NCBI GenBank assembly: GCA_964483805.1
Contig: CAZADH010000014.1
Coordinates: 1-43,124, forward strand
Origin: CAZADH01 sp964483805
GTDB lineage: Bacteria > Muiribacteriota > Ozemobacteria > Ozemobacterales > Ozemobacteraceae
Direction: 5' to 3'
DNA: 43,124 nucleotides
Part shown: piece by piece, positions 25,786 to 33,313 of the stretch
Position numbering within the stretch: position 1 is the first letter of the stretch
Layout of the letters: each line of letters starts with the position of its first letter
Notes under the pieces: generated by a model
What the model was told of the DNA's origin: nothing
The model's database searches: none
What the model saw: only the letters and a program-made list of their open reading frames with translations
Translations under genes and position numbers: made by a program

Positions 25786-26411
25786 ACAGCCAAGAGAATG
25801 CCGCCTTTTTCGACGACCTGGCGCCGCGCTGGGACAGTCTCGAAGACATCCCGCTCCTGCACGCGAAACTGCGCGACGGGCTGCGCGAGCTGGCCGTGGG
25901 CACCGACGAGCGTATTCTCGACATCGGCTGCGGCACCGGCAACATCGTGATCGGCATGCTGCCACAGTTGTCGGCGCGCGCCCGCATCGCGGCGATCGAC
26001 GTCTCACCCGGGATGTTGGCGATCGCCGTGCGCAAGTGCGCCGATCCGCGCGTGCTCTGGCAGGTTGCCGACGCCTATCGGTTGCCGTTCGCGGCCGGAG
26101 TCTTCGACCGGGTCTTCTGTTGCTCGGTGTGGCCCCATTTTTCTGACCCGACGGCAATCGCACGCGAGCTTTATCGTGTATTGCACCCTGGAGGGTACTT
26201 GCACATCTGGCACTTCCAGCCGCGATGCGAGATCAACCACATTCACGCGGGCGCTGGCGCCGATGTGGCCAATGATATTCTGGCGCCAGCCACGGTTACG
26301 GCAGCATCGCTGCAAAATGCCGGGTTCGCGGTTGCCGCGCCCATTGATGACGATCAGCAGTATCGGGTGACCGGGAGGAAATCTGCCGTCCAGGACACGC
26401 AACGAGACTGA
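25782..26411 (+). CDS. Class I SAM-dependent methyltransferase in the metal transporter operon
   Basis: A 209-residue Rossmann-fold methyltransferase. Motif I is I-L-D-I-G-C-G-T-G-N at 45-54, the acidic end of strand 2 is A-A-I-D-V-S-P-G-M-L, and the G-V-F-D-R-V-F-C-C-S and L-H-P-G-G-Y-L strands follow. After the core comes H-I-W-H-F, then I-N-H-I-H-A-G-A-G-A-D-V-A-N-D-I-L, a His-rich stretch that might contact metal or a corrinoid-related substrate. The ATG overlaps the CbiO stop by 4 bp, and a GAGGAGGG lies 12-14 nt upstream, so it belongs to the operon. Substrate unknown; a link to cobalt or nickel use is inference from position. Confidence 0.8.
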
Positions 26412-26413
26412 GC

Positions 26414-26427
26414 AATTATTGATAATT
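26414..26427. promoter_or_regulatory. AT-rich palindrome upstream of the peroxiredoxin promoter (Fur/PerR-like operator)
   Basis: AATTAT-TG-ATAATT is a perfect palindrome 8 bp upstream of the -35 box. Its composition and half-sites resemble Fur-superfamily boxes, which control peroxide genes in many bacteria. The regulator is not in the window. Confidence 0.5.
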
Positions 26428-26435
26428 CTTCTCAC

Positions 26436-26465
26436 TTGACTTTTACTGCGAACCTCTCCTATTAA
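26436..26465 (+). promoter_or_regulatory. Peroxiredoxin promoter
   Basis: TTGACT at 26436-26441 and TATTAA at 26460-26465, spacer 18 bp. An inverted pair CAATAT (26483-26488) and ATATTG (26500-26505) lies in the leader. Confidence 0.6.
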
Positions 26466-26527
26466 GAGAATGGTCGTCCCAGCAATATAGGGCGATTCAA
26501 TATTGACACCAAGGAGAGAGTATTCCC

Positions 26528-27298
26528 ATGCATCGAACATCCATCACCTTGCTCGCCACCCTGGCCATCGTGCTCTTCGCAGGTCCACTGGTCGCTGCCG
26601 ACGGGCAGATCCCGTTGATCGGCGAGCCGGCTCCCGCGTTCACCGCCAACACCACCCAGGGGCCGATCAATTTCCCGGGCGACTATAAGGGCAAGTGGGT
26701 CATTCTTTTCAGTCATCCGGCCGATTTCACGCCGGTGTGCACCACGGAATTCATGACCTTTGCCCGCATGCACCATGAGTTCAAGTCGCTCAACTGCGAA
26801 CTGGTCGGTCTCTCGATCGACAGCCTGTACAGCCATATTGCCTGGCTGCGGACCATCAAAGAGAAGATCCAGTATCGCGGCATGAAGCACATGGAAGTCA
26901 ACTTCCCGTTGATCGAGGACATCAAAATGGAGGTCTCGAAGAAATACGGGATGTTGCACCCGAACGCCGCCGACACCAAGGCTGTTCGTGCCGTGTTCTA
27001 TATCGACCCTGAGGGCAAGATCCGCGCGATGATCTACTACCCGTTGTCGAACGGCCGCAATTTTCAGGAGATCAAGCGCCTGCTGATCGCGATGCAGACG
27101 TCCGACGCCCACAAAGTCGCGACGCCGGCCGACTGGCGGCCAGGTGACGACGTGATCGTGCCGCCGCCGGGTTCGTGTGGCGCCGCCAAGGACCGCGTGC
27201 AGAAGACCTCCGGGCAGACCTGTCTCGACTGGTTCTTCTGCCTGAAGAACCTGCCGCGCCACCAGCTCAAACTCGGCGCAAACGGCGAGCAAGAGTAA
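26528..27298 (+). CDS. Exported peroxiredoxin (AhpC/Prx6-like) with cysteine-rich C-terminal tail
   Basis: A 256-residue protein. AAGGAG precedes the ATG. A signal peptide (T-L-L-A-T-L-A-I-V-L-F-A-G-P-L-V-A-A) should send it out of the cytoplasm. The catalytic motif P-A-D-F-T-P-V-C-T-T-E-F holds the peroxidatic C71, and the later Y-P-L-S-N-G-R-N-F-Q-E-I-x-R region fits the Prx6 (1-Cys-like) branch. After the domain come three more cysteines, C217, C232 and C238, in a tail of about 40 residues, which could serve as resolving or redox-partner sites. Reduces peroxides; the periplasmic location and neighbouring sulfur genes suggest defence against peroxide or sulfane-sulfur stress. Confidence 0.88.
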   Translation: MHRTSITLLATLAIVLFAGPLVAADGQIPLIGEPAPAFTANTTQGPINFPGDYKGKWVILFSHPADFTPVCTTEFMTFARMHHEFKSLNCELVGLSIDSLYSHIAWLRTIKEKIQYRGMKHMEVNFPLIEDIKMEVSKKYGMLHPNAADTKAVRAVFYIDPEGKIRAMIYYPLSNGRNFQEIKRLLIAMQTSDAHKVATPADWRPGDDVIVPPPGSCGAAKDRVQKTSGQTCLDWFFCLKNLPRHQLKLGANGEQE

Positions 27299-27310
27299 CC
27301 CAGACTGACG

Positions 27311-27340
27311 CGCCGGGGGACGGCCACCCGTTCCCCGGCG
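27311..27340 (+). terminator. Hairpin downstream of the peroxiredoxin gene
   Basis: CGCCGGGG and CCCCGGCG pair around a 14-nt loop, 12 bp after the stop codon. No U tract follows, so termination is uncertain. Confidence 0.4.
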
Positions 27341-27349
27341 CCCACGACG

Positions 27350-27393
27350 AACCCGGGGGAGGATCCAGCGCCTGCTGATCGCTTCCCCGGGTT
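27350..27393 (+). terminator. Second hairpin, probable rho-independent terminator
   Basis: AACCCGGGG (27350-27358) and CCCCGGGTT (27385-27393) pair, and the right arm runs into TTGTTG, giving a short U-rich end. Confidence 0.55.
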
Positions 27394-27553
27394 TGTTGCC
27401 TTCGGCACCCGGTCGCCATCGGCGGCGCCCGTAGACCAGGCCGGCCCGGGCGCTGACGACCGCGGTCGGTCGCGCTGCCTTGGGCAGGCGCCGCAGGCTG
27501 TCTCCGTGTCGGCAGCATTCCACCGCGCATCCGGTGAGCGTATCCGGTGAGAT

Positions 27554-27582
27554 TTGCCGTCACCGACCAACGATGCTAGACT
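27554..27582 (+). promoter_or_regulatory. Promoter of the reactive-sulfur operon
   Basis: TTGCCG at 27554-27559, 17-bp spacer, TAGACT at 27577-27582 preceded by TGC (extended -10). Confidence 0.5.
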
Positions 27583-27653
27583 GCCTGAAGCGTTGCCCGA
27601 GAGCGATCCGCGATTGATTCGCAATACATTATGTTTCTCCAAGGAGAGCTTCC

Positions 27654-29750
27654 ATGCGACACGGCTTCAGACGTTGGTGTACCGGACTTCTTGTTCTATT
27701 GGCGATTGCGGCGATGGCCACAGCCGCGGGCATCAAAGACTCTGAATCGGCCTCGCACGACGACAGCGCCGCCAAATACGACCTCGTGGCCACGTATGAG
27801 GGCGAGGGCTACAAGATTCTCCAGTACAACCTCGCCGTGCTGTCGCATTATTCCTACATGCTGATCAGCGACAAAGATGCCCTGGTCATCGACCCAGGCC
27901 GTGACATCGATACCTATCTCGACGTGCTCCAGACCCAGGGGCTGACCTGCCGGGGCGTCTTCCTGACCCACTCGCACGCCGACTTCGTCGCCGGGCACAC
28001 CGAAATGGCGCGGGCGGTCGGGTGCAAACTGTATGCGTCGGCGATCAGTGGTGCCGAGTATCCGTTCGAACCGCTGCGCGACGGCGCGACCCTGACGATC
28101 GGCAACGCGGTGGTCTCGTTCCTCGAAACCCCCGGTCATACCCCCGACGGCATCTGCGGACTGGTCGCCCCGCGTAACAAACCCGGCGAACAGAAGTTCA
28201 TGTTCACCGGCGACACGCTGTTCATCGGCAGCGTCGGCCGCCCCGACCTCATGGGCGGCACAACGAGCGCCGCCGCTCTGGCCGGCATGCTGTTCGACAC
28301 CTGGACCAACAAACTGGCGAAGCTCCCCGACCCCGTCTCGATCCTGCCTGCGCACGGCGCCGGCTCGCTGTGTGGCGCACACCTGAGCGACGAACCCACC
28401 TCGACTCTCGGCGCCCAGAAACAGACCAATGCGTATTTACAACATGCACACAGTCGCAGTGCGTTTATCTCGGCGGTGCTCGACGGCCTGCCCGAGGCGC
28501 CGCAGTATTTCAAGCACAACGCCCAGATGAACCGCAAAGGCCCGCAACTCGTCGACTGGGCCGCCGAGCCGGCGATGATCGCTTCGCCGAGCGCGGCATT
28601 GATCGATGTCTCCCAGGGCTACGTCGTCGATGTTCGTGACCCGGCGGCCTACGCTGCCGGCCACATTCCCAATTCGGTGAACATCGGGGTGCGCGGCCGA
28701 CTCGAGACCTGGACCGGCATCATGGTGCCGTGGGGCACCCACCTCATCGTGTGCGGCAGCACGAGCGAGATCAAGGAAGCGCACCGCCGCCTGCACCGGG
28801 TCGGCTACGCCGCCCGCGGCATCACCTGGGAATCGTGGACCCAGGCCAATCTGCCGGTTCTGACCAACCGCATGGCCAAGCCCGCCGAACTGCACGCCGC
28901 GGTCAGCGACGGCAAGGCACCGATCATCGTCGACGTGCGCATGCCCAATGAATGGATGGGACTGCGTATCGGCCAGGTGCTGAACCTGCCACTGAACCAT
29001 CTGGCCGAGACCGCATCGGCCAAGCTCGAGAAAGACCAGCCGGTGGTGGCCGTGTGCAACTCCGCGTATCGGTCGAGCATGGCCGTCGGCATCCTCGAAC
29101 GCAGCGGCTTCACCAAAGCATCGAGTCTCGACGGCGGCTCCGAAGCCTGGATCGAAGCCGGCTATCCGGTGTTCGGTGCCGACGCCCAGAAGAGCGCTGC
29201 CGGTGCCCAGCTTGCGGGCGCGGGCGCGGCCGCTCCGTTGCGCAACGTCAATCTGCCTGAACGCCTGGCCCCTGCCGAACTCAAGCGGATGGTCATCGAC
29301 CTGCCGGGCACCTTCGAACTCATCGACCTGCGGCCGGCTGCTGCCGTGGCCGACTACAACCCGATCAACGCGCGATCGGTCGATATCGTCGAAGCACTGG
29401 CCAATCCGGCTCTATTGGTCGGCGATATTCCGTTGGTCATCGTCGACCGCGACGGCAGCCTGGCCATGATGGTCGCCGGCATTCTCTCGCAAAAGACAAA
29501 ACGCCCGATCAAGGCACTGCATGGCGGTCTCGAAGCCTACTGGCAAGACACCGAGCGATGCGGAACCGTGCCGGCCGGCGCAACCCGCGGACCGACGCCG
29601 GCGGTTGCCCCGGCACCGTCACCGTTGCCGACGACAGCCCCCGGAGCCGCCCCCGCCACCGTGGCGCCGAGCACCCCAGCAACGGGGGCAGCCCCCGCGA
29701 CGCCGGCCCCAACGCCGGCCCCGAAGAAGAAGAAGAGCGCCGGGTGTTGA
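27654..29750 (+). CDS. Exported persulfide-dioxygenase-like metallo-beta-lactamase protein fused to three rhodanese domains
   Basis: A 698-residue protein with a signal peptide (G-L-L-V-L-L-A-I-A-A-M-A-T-A-A). Residues about 40-290 are an MBL-fold domain of the ETHE1/Blh persulfide dioxygenase type: T-H-S-H-A-D-F-V-A-G-H (H106, H108, D110, H115), H162 in T-P-G-H-T-P, D187 in F-T-G-D-T-L-F-I and H234. Three rhodanese-like units follow: one at about 305-400 with C367 in a non-standard loop, one at about 408-506 with the intact C468-N-S-A-Y-R-S loop, and one at about 535-632 with no cysteine. A Pro/Ala tail ends in K-K-K-K-S-A-G-C. Expected to oxidise glutathione persulfide or similar and to move sulfane sulfur outside the cytoplasm. 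AAGGAG precedes the ATG. Confidence 0.88.
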   Translation: MRHGFRRWCTGLLVLLAIAAMATAAGIKDSESASHDDSAAKYDLVATYEGEGYKILQYNLAVLSHYSYMLISDKDALVIDPGRDIDTYLDVLQTQGLTCRGVFLTHSHADFVAGHTEMARAVGCKLYASAISGAEYPFEPLRDGATLTIGNAVVSFLETPGHTPDGICGLVAPRNKPGEQKFMFTGDTLFIGSVGRPDLMGGTTSAAALAGMLFDTWTNKLAKLPDPVSILPAHGAGSLCGAHLSDEPTSTLGAQKQTNAYLQHAHSRSAFISAVLDGLPEAPQYFKHNAQMNRKGPQLVDWAAEPAMIASPSAALIDVSQGYVVDVRDPAAYAAGHIPNSVNIGVRGRLETWTGIMVPWGTHLIVCGSTSEIKEAHRRLHRVGYAARGITWESWTQANLPVLTNRMAKPAELHAAVSDGKAPIIVDVRMPNEWMGLRIGQVLNLPLNHLAETASAKLEKDQPVVAVCNSAYRSSMAVGILERSGFTKASSLDGGSEAWIEAGYPVFGADAQKSAAGAQLAGAGAAAPLRNVNLPERLAPAELKRMVIDLPGTFELIDLRPAAAVADYNPINARSVDIVEALANPALLVGDIPLVIVDRDGSLAMMVAGILSQKTKRPIKALHGGLEAYWQDTERCGTVPAGATRGPTPAVAPAPSPLPTTAPGAAPATVAPSTPATGAAPATPAPTPAPKKKKSAGC

Positions 29751-29753
29751 ACC

Positions 29754-30278
29754 GTGAGTAAATACGACATCAATACTCCGGAACCTTATCTCAACCCCTA
29801 TCTTGCCGGGCTATTGCTCGGCCTGACGTTGCTCGCCTCGTTTGTCATCCTTGGCGCCGGCCTCGGGGCTTCGGCCGGCATGGCCCGCCTCGCCGCCTTC
29901 TGCCAGATGTGCATTTCACCTGATCACGTGCTGCAGTCGGAGTATTTCGGGGCCTGGGGAGCCACGCCACTGCGTTATTACCTTGTATTGATGCTTCTGG
30001 GCACCTTTCTCGGTGGTCTGTGCTCCGCCCTGCTCACCGGGCGGGCCGAGGTCCGCCTCGAGCGCGGCAACGCCTGCCCTGCCGGCACACGCGCACTGTT
30101 GGCGGTCGGCGGCGGCGTGCTCGCCGGCTTTGCCAGCCGGATCGCGCAGGGCTGCACTTCCGGTCAGGCACTGACCGGCACGGCCCTGTTGCTGACCGGC
30201 AGCATCGCCTATCTGTGCTGCGTATTCGCGGGCGGCTATGCGGCGGCCTGGTTCTTCCGGAGGCAGTGGCATGATTGA
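29754..30278 (+). CDS. YeeE/YedE (TsuA-like) family transporter, N-terminal half protein
   Basis: A 174-residue membrane protein with about four hydrophobic segments. It carries the family motif Q-G-C-T-S-G-Q-A-L-T-G with C134, matching the conserved cysteine that handles thiosulfate in TsuA, and a second pair C50/C53 (C-Q-M-C) near a membrane end. TsuA is a single chain of about 330 residues; here the family is split into two genes, this one and the N-terminal part of the next, as seen in DUF395 pairs of bigR-type operons. The GTG start is 3 bp after the upstream stop, and the next gene begins inside its end. Substrate likely thiosulfate or another sulfur anion. Confidence 0.82.
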   Translation: MSKYDINTPEPYLNPYLAGLLLGLTLLASFVILGAGLGASAGMARLAAFCQMCISPDHVLQSEYFGAWGATPLRYYLVLMLLGTFLGGLCSALLTGRAEVRLERGNACPAGTRALLAVGGGVLAGFASRIAQGCTSGQALTGTALLLTGSIAYLCCVFAGGYAAAWFFRRQWHD

Positions 30279-32484
30279 GACCTTCTACGGCCTCGACGCC
30301 CTTGGCTCTCCGGCCGCGCTGGTGGTGGCATTGTGCATTGGTGTCGCCTTCGGCACTGCCCTCGAGCAGGCCGGGTTCGGCAGTTCGCGCCGCCTCGCCG
30401 GCATCTTCTACTTTCGCGACATGACCGTGCTCAAGGTCATGTTCACAGCGGTGCTCACGGCAATGCTCGGCCTGTCGTGGCTGACCGCCGCCGGGGTCGC
30501 CAATCTCGACAAGATCAACCTGCTCGAGACCATCTACGGCGCCCAGATTGTCGGCGGTCTACTGCTGGGCATCGGCTTCGTCATGGGCGGTTGGTGCCCG
30601 GGCACTGCTGCCGTCGGCCTCGCCGGTGGACGCATCGATGCCCTGTTGTTCCTGTTGGGCGCGATGGCCGGCACAGCCCTCTTCAATGAAGGGTATGCCT
30701 GGTTCGGCGGGCTCACCAATTGGGGCAACCGCGGCGTTCTGTTCATCTACGACACGCTCGGGGTTTCGCGGCCCGTGTTCGCGCTTGGTTTTACCATGGC
30801 CGGCGTCGTGGCCTTCTGGGGGTGCGAACTGCTCGAGCGGCACGTGAACGCCGACGAGGGCGCCGGTCTGCGCCAGCGTGCACCCGCACTGACCCTGGTC
30901 TCCGTCGCCCTGATTCTATTGGCGGCCGGGCTGCTCGTTCTCCCTGCCATTCCAGCAACGCCTATCCCCGCCGCGGCCACCCCGACCACCCCGGCCTCCA
31001 CGCCGACGAGCGCCAACGCGACCACATACGCTGTCAATACTCCCGGTGCTCCCGCTGACGTGCGGCGCGAGACCGAGATGCTCGCGACCATCGAGGCTGC
31101 GGCCGATCACCTCGACCCCGAGGACCTCGCCGACCGCATGGTGGCAGGCGAAGCCGGCCTGGTCGTCGTCGATGTGCGCCCGGAGAGCGAGTTTCACGCC
31201 GGCCATCTGCGGGGAGCAGTGAACATCCCGTTGCCGCGCCTCGTCGATGAGCTGACCCCGGTCAAGAACCGCGGCACGATCGTGCTGTATTCGAACGGCA
31301 TGACGCATCCGGCCCAGGCCCGCGACGCCCTCGCGCGCCTTGGCTTCACCAATGTCTTCCTGCTCACCGACGGTCTCGACGGTTTCTTCGCGCGCTGCCT
31401 CAAACCGGTGTCGTTGCGCCGCGAACCACTGGCCCCGGCCGATGCGGCCCGCATCACCCGCTGGCGGCAGTATTTCCTGGCCGGTTCCGGCCCACACCCG
31501 CCCGCAACCCCGGCCACGATCACGCCAGCGTCGACTTCGGGAATCTCGGCGCTGCCAGCGGATCAGGGCGCGCGGGTCGCCGCGGCCCCGGTATGGCCGA
31601 CGTCACTCGCCCCCGTCATCCACCTGCCCGGGCTGGTCGAGCCCGACTGGCTGACCGCCAACCTCGGGAAACCCGGTCTGTGCATCGTCGATTTGCGCGC
31701 ACAGCCCGAATACAACGCCGGTCACGCCCCCGGCGCCGTGTCACTGCATATCGAGAGTCTGCGCGGCATGGTCGGCGGGGTGCCATCGATGCTGTTGCCG
31801 GCTGACATGCTGGCGCGCCAGGTCGGTCAGCTCGGCGTAAATACAACCGATGTCGTGGTCTTCGTCCACGGCGACAAGGTGCACGACGCGACCCTGGCGG
31901 GCTTGGCGCTCGAACGCCTCGGCCACCGCTATTGGGGAGTGTTGCACGGTGGCCACAGTCGCTGGGAAACCGAGAAACGCCCGCTCACGCGCCAGTTGCC
32001 GCGGGTCACCGCGACCAGCTACCCGGTGCCGACCGAGCCCGATCGTTTTACGGTTGGGATCGACGTTGTCGCCAAAGCCGCGGCCGACCGGAGCGCTTTA
32101 ATTGTCGACGTGCGCCCGGCCGAGTTTTTCACCGGTGCCAAATCGGACGAAGCCCGGGCCGGCCATATTCCGGGCGCGCGCAGCCGGCCGCACCTCGACG
32201 ACCTCGACAAACAGGGCGAAGTTGCCCGTTTCAAGACGATTGCCGACCTCACCGCGGTCTGGCAGCAGATCGGCGTGCGACCGCTGGCCCAACCGGAACG
32301 TGCTCCCGGCACCGCCGCCGCCCTCGAGAAACCGGTCATCCTCCACTGCCGCACCGGTCACCAGGCCAGTCAGGCATACTTTGTATTGAAATATCTGCTC
32401 GGTTACCGCGACGTGTCCTGGTACGATGGCGGCTGGACGGAGTGGGCATCGCGCTCCGACCTGCCAAGCGAAGCCACACCGTGA
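30271..32484 (+). CDS. YeeE/YedE transporter half fused to three rhodanese domains
   Basis: A 737-residue membrane-anchored fusion. The start at 30271 overlaps the preceding half-transporter by 8 bp after a CCGGAGG. Residues 1-225 form the second YeeE/YedE half, with M-G-G-W-C-P-G-T-A-A-V-G-L-A-G-G (C109). A Pro/Thr linker follows, then three rhodanese units: about 275-375 with the cysteine replaced (Y-S-N-G-M-T-H), about 430-545 also without cysteine (V-H-G-D-K-V-H), and about 570-735 with an intact H-C-R-T-G-H-Q-A-S loop (C693). This gives one transporter and one active sulfurtransferase per chain, suggesting direct hand-over of sulfur at the membrane. Which side the rhodaneses face is not certain. 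Confidence 0.87.
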   Translation: MIETFYGLDALGSPAALVVALCIGVAFGTALEQAGFGSSRRLAGIFYFRDMTVLKVMFTAVLTAMLGLSWLTAAGVANLDKINLLETIYGAQIVGGLLLGIGFVMGGWCPGTAAVGLAGGRIDALLFLLGAMAGTALFNEGYAWFGGLTNWGNRGVLFIYDTLGVSRPVFALGFTMAGVVAFWGCELLERHVNADEGAGLRQRAPALTLVSVALILLAAGLLVLPAIPATPIPAAATPTTPASTPTSANATTYAVNTPGAPADVRRETEMLATIEAAADHLDPEDLADRMVAGEAGLVVVDVRPESEFHAGHLRGAVNIPLPRLVDELTPVKNRGTIVLYSNGMTHPAQARDALARLGFTNVFLLTDGLDGFFARCLKPVSLRREPLAPADAARITRWRQYFLAGSGPHPPATPATITPASTSGISALPADQGARVAAAPVWPTSLAPVIHLPGLVEPDWLTANLGKPGLCIVDLRAQPEYNAGHAPGAVSLHIESLRGMVGGVPSMLLPADMLARQVGQLGVNTTDVVVFVHGDKVHDATLAGLALERLGHRYWGVLHGGHSRWETEKRPLTRQLPRVTATSYPVPTEPDRFTVGIDVVAKAAADRSALIVDVRPAEFFTGAKSDEARAGHIPGARSRPHLDDLDKQGEVARFKTIADLTAVWQQIGVRPLAQPERAPGTAAALEKPVILHCRTGHQASQAYFVLKYLLGYRDVSWYDGGWTEWASRSDLPSEATP

Positions 32485-33302
32485 ACGGCTCGCGCCCGAT
32501 GCGCGTTTTTCCCGGGGCCGCCATCCTGCTGCTGGCGGCCTGTCTGGGCGTGACATCCCGGTGTCCGGGGGCAACCTTCACGGTTGCGCCCGGCGCCGCG
32601 AGGTTCGCTGCCGGCGTTCGCTGTCTGCAAGCGGAAGATACGAGGCGCGTGCTCATGCGCAGCCTGCATGGCTTGTTCGGTTCCCCCACCGACTTGTGGC
32701 GCTGCGAATCGGCGCCCAACGGCGGCACCCACGATCTGAGTCTGCGTCGGGTCGCCCACCTCGCCCACGGCTGGACCCTGGTTTACGGCGCATTGTCCGG
32801 CCCGGGTTTCGACGGGCTCGACCTGGTCGTTCTCGTCGACCCGACCTGCAGTATCGTCAATATTCTGTATGCTGACCTGTCGGGCGGCTCAGCGATCCTG
32901 GCGCGCTATCTGGCGCACCCCGACGGCGGCAGCGTCTACGTCGGGCGCGACTGGTTCCATGCCCGCTCGTGTTTCGCACGTTTCGTCATCACCGCCGGCG
33001 GCGCGCACCGCGACGAGTCGTTCGAGCAGGCGTCGCGCCTCGCCCACATTCTCCTGCGGCGCGCGATCAACGCCGACACCGGCGGCGAAACCGAGGTCGG
33101 CTTCGACGAGGCCGGGCGGTTTGCCGTGCGTTTGCACGAGCACGATCGGAACACCCCCGTGATCGTCACGGTTGCCTTCGCCGAGGATCAGCGCGAGTTG
33201 ATCGTCGACAGACACGCCGGAGCCGCAGCCGGCCACGCACCACCCACCTCGCGTGGGGGCGCCACCCGGCGAATCTGGAGATTTCCCAAACCCGCGAGGT
33301 AA
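32481..33302 (+). CDS. Exported hypothetical protein, last gene of the sulfur operon
   Basis: About 273 residues from the GTG at 32481, which overlaps the previous stop by 4 bp; an ATG at 32499 is the alternative and gives the tighter signal peptide (V-F-P-G-A-A-I-L-L-L-A-A-C-L-G-V). No known domain recognised. The mature part is a mixed alpha/beta-looking sequence with five cysteines, a V-D-P-T-C-S-I-V-N-I-L-Y segment and an Arg/Ala-rich tail. Its coupling to the YeeE-rhodanese gene suggests a role in the same envelope sulfur process, but nothing in the sequence shows it. Confidence 0.65.
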   Translation: MNGSRPMRVFPGAAILLLAACLGVTSRCPGATFTVAPGAARFAAGVRCLQAEDTRRVLMRSLHGLFGSPTDLWRCESAPNGGTHDLSLRRVAHLAHGWTLVYGALSGPGFDGLDLVVLVDPTCSIVNILYADLSGGSAILARYLAHPDGGSVYVGRDWFHARSCFARFVITAGGAHRDESFEQASRLAHILLRRAINADTGGETEVGFDEAGRFAVRLHEHDRNTPVIVTVAFAEDQRELIVDRHAGAAAGHAPPTSRGGATRRIWRFPKPAR

Positions 33303-33313
33303 CCGCCTTCCGC

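Larger units (their letters stand above)
27299..27653. other. Intergenic region with two hairpins and a promoter
   Basis: No gene is seen. Two G/C-rich hairpins follow the peroxiredoxin stop, and the promoter of the next gene lies at 27554. A CAATAC word of the dispersed motif is at 27622, 20 bp before the ribosome site. Confidence 0.6.
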
